Made by a program: the position numbers and the translations under genes
The notes under the pieces: generated by a model
The model's input: the letters and a program-made list of their open reading frames with translations, nothing else
What the model was told of the DNA's origin: nothing
The model's database searches: none
NCBI RefSeq assembly: GCF_000732725.1
Contig: NZ_JPNB01000001.1
Span: 1,860,001-1,924,000, forward strand
Reading direction: 5' to 3'
DNA: 64,000 bases
Origin: Kineothrix alysoides
Lineage (GTDB): Bacteria > Bacillota > Clostridia > Lachnospirales > Lachnospiraceae
Shown here: positions 62,493-64,000 of the stretch, piece after piece
Position numbering within the stretch: position 1 is the first letter of the stretch
Layout: each line of letters begins with the position of its first letter

Positions 62493-62837
62493 ATGTATAC
62501 GATTGATTATAAGGAACTTGGAAAACGCATTCGCTCAGAACGTCGAAAACAAGATTTGACACAAGAAAAGTTAGCGGAGATGGCAGACATAAGCGAATCC
62601 TTCATGGGACATATTGAGCGGGGCGGACGAACATTAAGCATAGAAACATTGGCTAAAATAGCCAATGCTCTGAATCTGAGTATTGAGTATATTATTTGTG
62701 GAGAATTTAATTATCGGCCGGATATGCTCCCGTCGGAAATAAATGATGCTTTAAATCAAATGAGCAGCAGTCAGCGTAAAGTATTTTTGAATATAATGAA
62801 GACATTGGCTGCATCCTCTGATATGTGGCCTGTATAA
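62493..62837 (+). CDS. XRE-family HTH regulator
   Basis: A 114-residue regulator: IRSERRKQDLTQEKLAEMAD, ESFMGHIERGGRTLSIETLA and KIANALNLSIEYII form a SinR-type HTH (residues 8-68). The C-terminal part (SSSQRKVFLNIMKTL) is helical and probably dimerises. AAAGGAG lies before the ATG. It is the only plus-strand gene in this part of the element and is divergent from the secreted proteins, which it may control. Confidence 0.87.
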   Translation: MYTIDYKELGKRIRSERRKQDLTQEKLAEMADISESFMGHIERGGRTLSIETLAKIANALNLSIEYIICGEFNYRPDMLPSEINDALNQMSSSQRKVFLNIMKTLAASSDMWPV

Positions 62838-62842
62838 AAATA

Positions 62843-63220
62843 CTAATGCTTTAGATTTATAATGTTTATTTTTGCATAAGGACGATAATAAAAAGCAATT
62901 CGTAAGTCCTGGAACAGAAAATGATGTTGGAACTCCATATATATGAGGCCATCTGGTTTGCGTACCGGCTCATCGTCTTCCTGCATATCTTTTAAGTATT
63001 GCGAAACCTTGGCATTATACAAATGATTGAATTCATCCATAACATAGAAAGTGAAATCTTCTATTCCGACCATCGTTGATGTGCCACTTTTTTCTTTCAC
63101 TGTAATGCTAAATGTCAGCATCAGTGCGTCAAGGTCATGTTCCAATGGACTTTCCAACAATACGCTGACAGAAATATTTTCATCGTTGTAGGCTCCGTCA
63201 TACCCTAAGTTTTTTAACAT
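62843..63220 (-). CDS. Hypothetical 125-residue protein
   Basis: A small acidic protein with alternating strands (SVLLESPLEHDLDALMLTFS, MVGIEDFTFYVMDEFNHLYN). GGAGG before the ATG supports it. Family not recognised. It converges with the XRE regulator gene, with 5 bases between their ends. Confidence 0.6.
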   Translation of the reverse strand: MLKNLGYDGAYNDENISVSVLLESPLEHDLDALMLTFSITVKEKSGTSTMVGIEDFTFYVMDEFNHLYNAKVSQYLKDMQEDDEPVRKPDGLIYMEFQHHFLFQDLRIAFYYRPYAKINIINLKH

Positions 63221-63567
63221 AGCTTAATTCCTCCTTTAAGTAGAAAAATCACTCTGACATATATGCAGAATGATTTGTTATTATATAACTTATAATATAT
63301 AAAAAAGTTTACTCAAAATCCTTTTATCTTGATATATTCATCTCAAGGGGGATATGGCGAACTCAAATAAAAGAATTTCCATCGTGAGCAGGACATTTCA
63401 AAGCGAACGATTGGCGTGCCGTCAGACAAAAGGCATCTGATATCTGGTAAACAACAAGGGGTTAATGCAAAACTTCGCTAGGGCAGATTTCCCGCTCTGT
63501 TCCCGTTAGTGATAGCCATTTCATGAACGATATCAGACAGGAATATTCAGTTACTAACGACTAAATA
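63221..63567. other. Intergenic stretch
   Basis: About 350 bases. No open frame or repeat was identified, although the sequence from 63,360 to 63,520 is less AT-rich than its surroundings and may be a remnant of a lost gene. Confidence 0.4.
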
Positions 63568-63568
63568 A

Positions 63569-63602
63569 ACAATGACTCTCCGAAATTTGGAGGGTCATTG
63601 TT
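63569..63602 (-). terminator. Intrinsic terminator of the DUF6076 gene
   Basis: ACAATGACTCTCC and GGAGGGTCATTGT form a 13-bp stem with one T-G pair and a 7-base loop, followed on the minus strand by TTTATTT, right after the DUF6076 stop codon. Confidence 0.7.
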
Positions 63603-63612
63603 CTAAAGATAT

Positions 63613-64000
63613 TTACTTTTTGAGCCATTTTTCAAATTCGGAACTTTCCAGTATACCAGCTCTGGCTTCATCTAACTTTTCCTTTGCCTCCTTTTTCCAT
63701 TTCGAAAAGGCATCTCTAGTAAAAGTATCGTTGTTAATCCGCTTATAATGGGTTTTATAGGCTCTATTATATAGCTTTAATGGATAGTCGGTTTCAAGTT
63801 TATTATCAAACGTACTCTTTGATCCAATTATATTGCAAGCTTTTTCTTCCCCTTCGGCCACACGAAAACAATATCTCATATTCAGATTTGTTACAATAAA
63901 ATACCGGTCACAGTGTTTACACTTTCTTATAATAGTATTTGTTTCTATCATCTTTAATATTTCAAGGAATAAAAGCTGATATAAATCAGTAATTTTATAC
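63613..64000 (-). CDS. DUF6076-family protein (C-terminal part, cut by window edge)
   Basis: The frame is open to the right edge, so the visible 128 residues are the C-terminal end of a larger protein. The zinc-finger-like motif KCKHCDRYFIVTNLNMRYC, the later CNIIGSK and the final FTRDAFSKWKKEAKEKLDEA fit DUF6076. An internal ATG at 63951 exists, but upstream codons (LYQLLFLEILK) continue the family. Function unknown; common on mobile elements of Clostridia. Confidence 0.7.
   Translation of the reverse strand, partial: YKITDLYQLLFLEILKMIETNTIIRKCKHCDRYFIVTNLNMRYCFRVAEGEEKACNIIGSKSTFDNKLETDYPLKLYNRAYKTHYKRINNDTFTRDAFSKWKKEAKEKLDEARAGILESSEFEKWLKK

Overview
The window looks like a low-GC Firmicutes chromosome, most likely Lachnospiraceae or a near Clostridial relative. 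This is inferred from protein style (EFR1-family ferredoxin, an RlmD/RumA-type methyltransferase with the clostridial C-terminal tail, a PcrA neighbourhood, DUF5688, DUF6076) and from strong AGGAGG ribosome binding sites. No rRNA or tRNA gene was seen. Most genes are on the minus strand.

Region 1 (1-30,700) is mostly ordinary chromosome. It begins with an aconitase cut by the window edge, followed by a lipoprotein, an isoprenylcysteine-methyltransferase-like membrane enzyme, an ArsR regulator with its EFR1 ferredoxin target, an MBL hydrolase behind a dead PadR gene, a large SF2 helicase with membrane segments, and a TetR-controlled ABC exporter. Then come a cupin protein, two VOC proteins, an XRE regulator with two membrane acyltransferase genes (one with two acyltransferase domains), a RelA/SpoT-type alarmone synthetase, RlmD with a frameshifted tail, PcrA, and two zinc-ribbon proteins (TIM44-like and SPFH) separated by a duplicated palindromic repeat.

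Region 2 (30,690-51,100) is an accessory island built from insertion-sequence debris and two coherent gene blocks. A substrate-binding-protein gene is cut off near 30,690. A decayed IS66 element (31,137-33,495) keeps both inverted repeats and a perfect 8-bp target duplication. Next is a six-gene operon (39,594 down to 33,744): a 38-residue membrane peptide, a 786-residue protein with an amidotransferase-like N-terminus, an alpha-toroid-like region and two C-terminal membrane helices, a short IucA/IucC-like synthetase, a beta-lactamase-fold serine hydrolase, an AlsE/Rpe-like epimerase and an RpiB-like isomerase. I do not recognise this combination; it is the best candidate for an undescribed system. 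After an IS256/cytosine-methyltransferase chimeric pseudogene comes a complete defence operon (49,635 down to 40,931): XRE regulator, Dcm-type methyltransferase, MORC/MutL-like ATPase, Z1 ATPase, PD-(D/E)XK protein and AIPR protein. IS30 and IS200/IS605 remnants and three 20-bp iteron-like repeats close the island.

Region 3 (51,158-64,000) resembles an integrative or mobilizable element or phage-derived module: RhuM protein, orphan antitoxin-like protein, a possible rolling-circle replication protein, DUF5688, a small serine recombinase, a YqaJ exonuclease with a Cys-motif partner and DUF932, small peptides, two secreted proteins, an XRE regulator and a DUF6076 protein that runs off the window.
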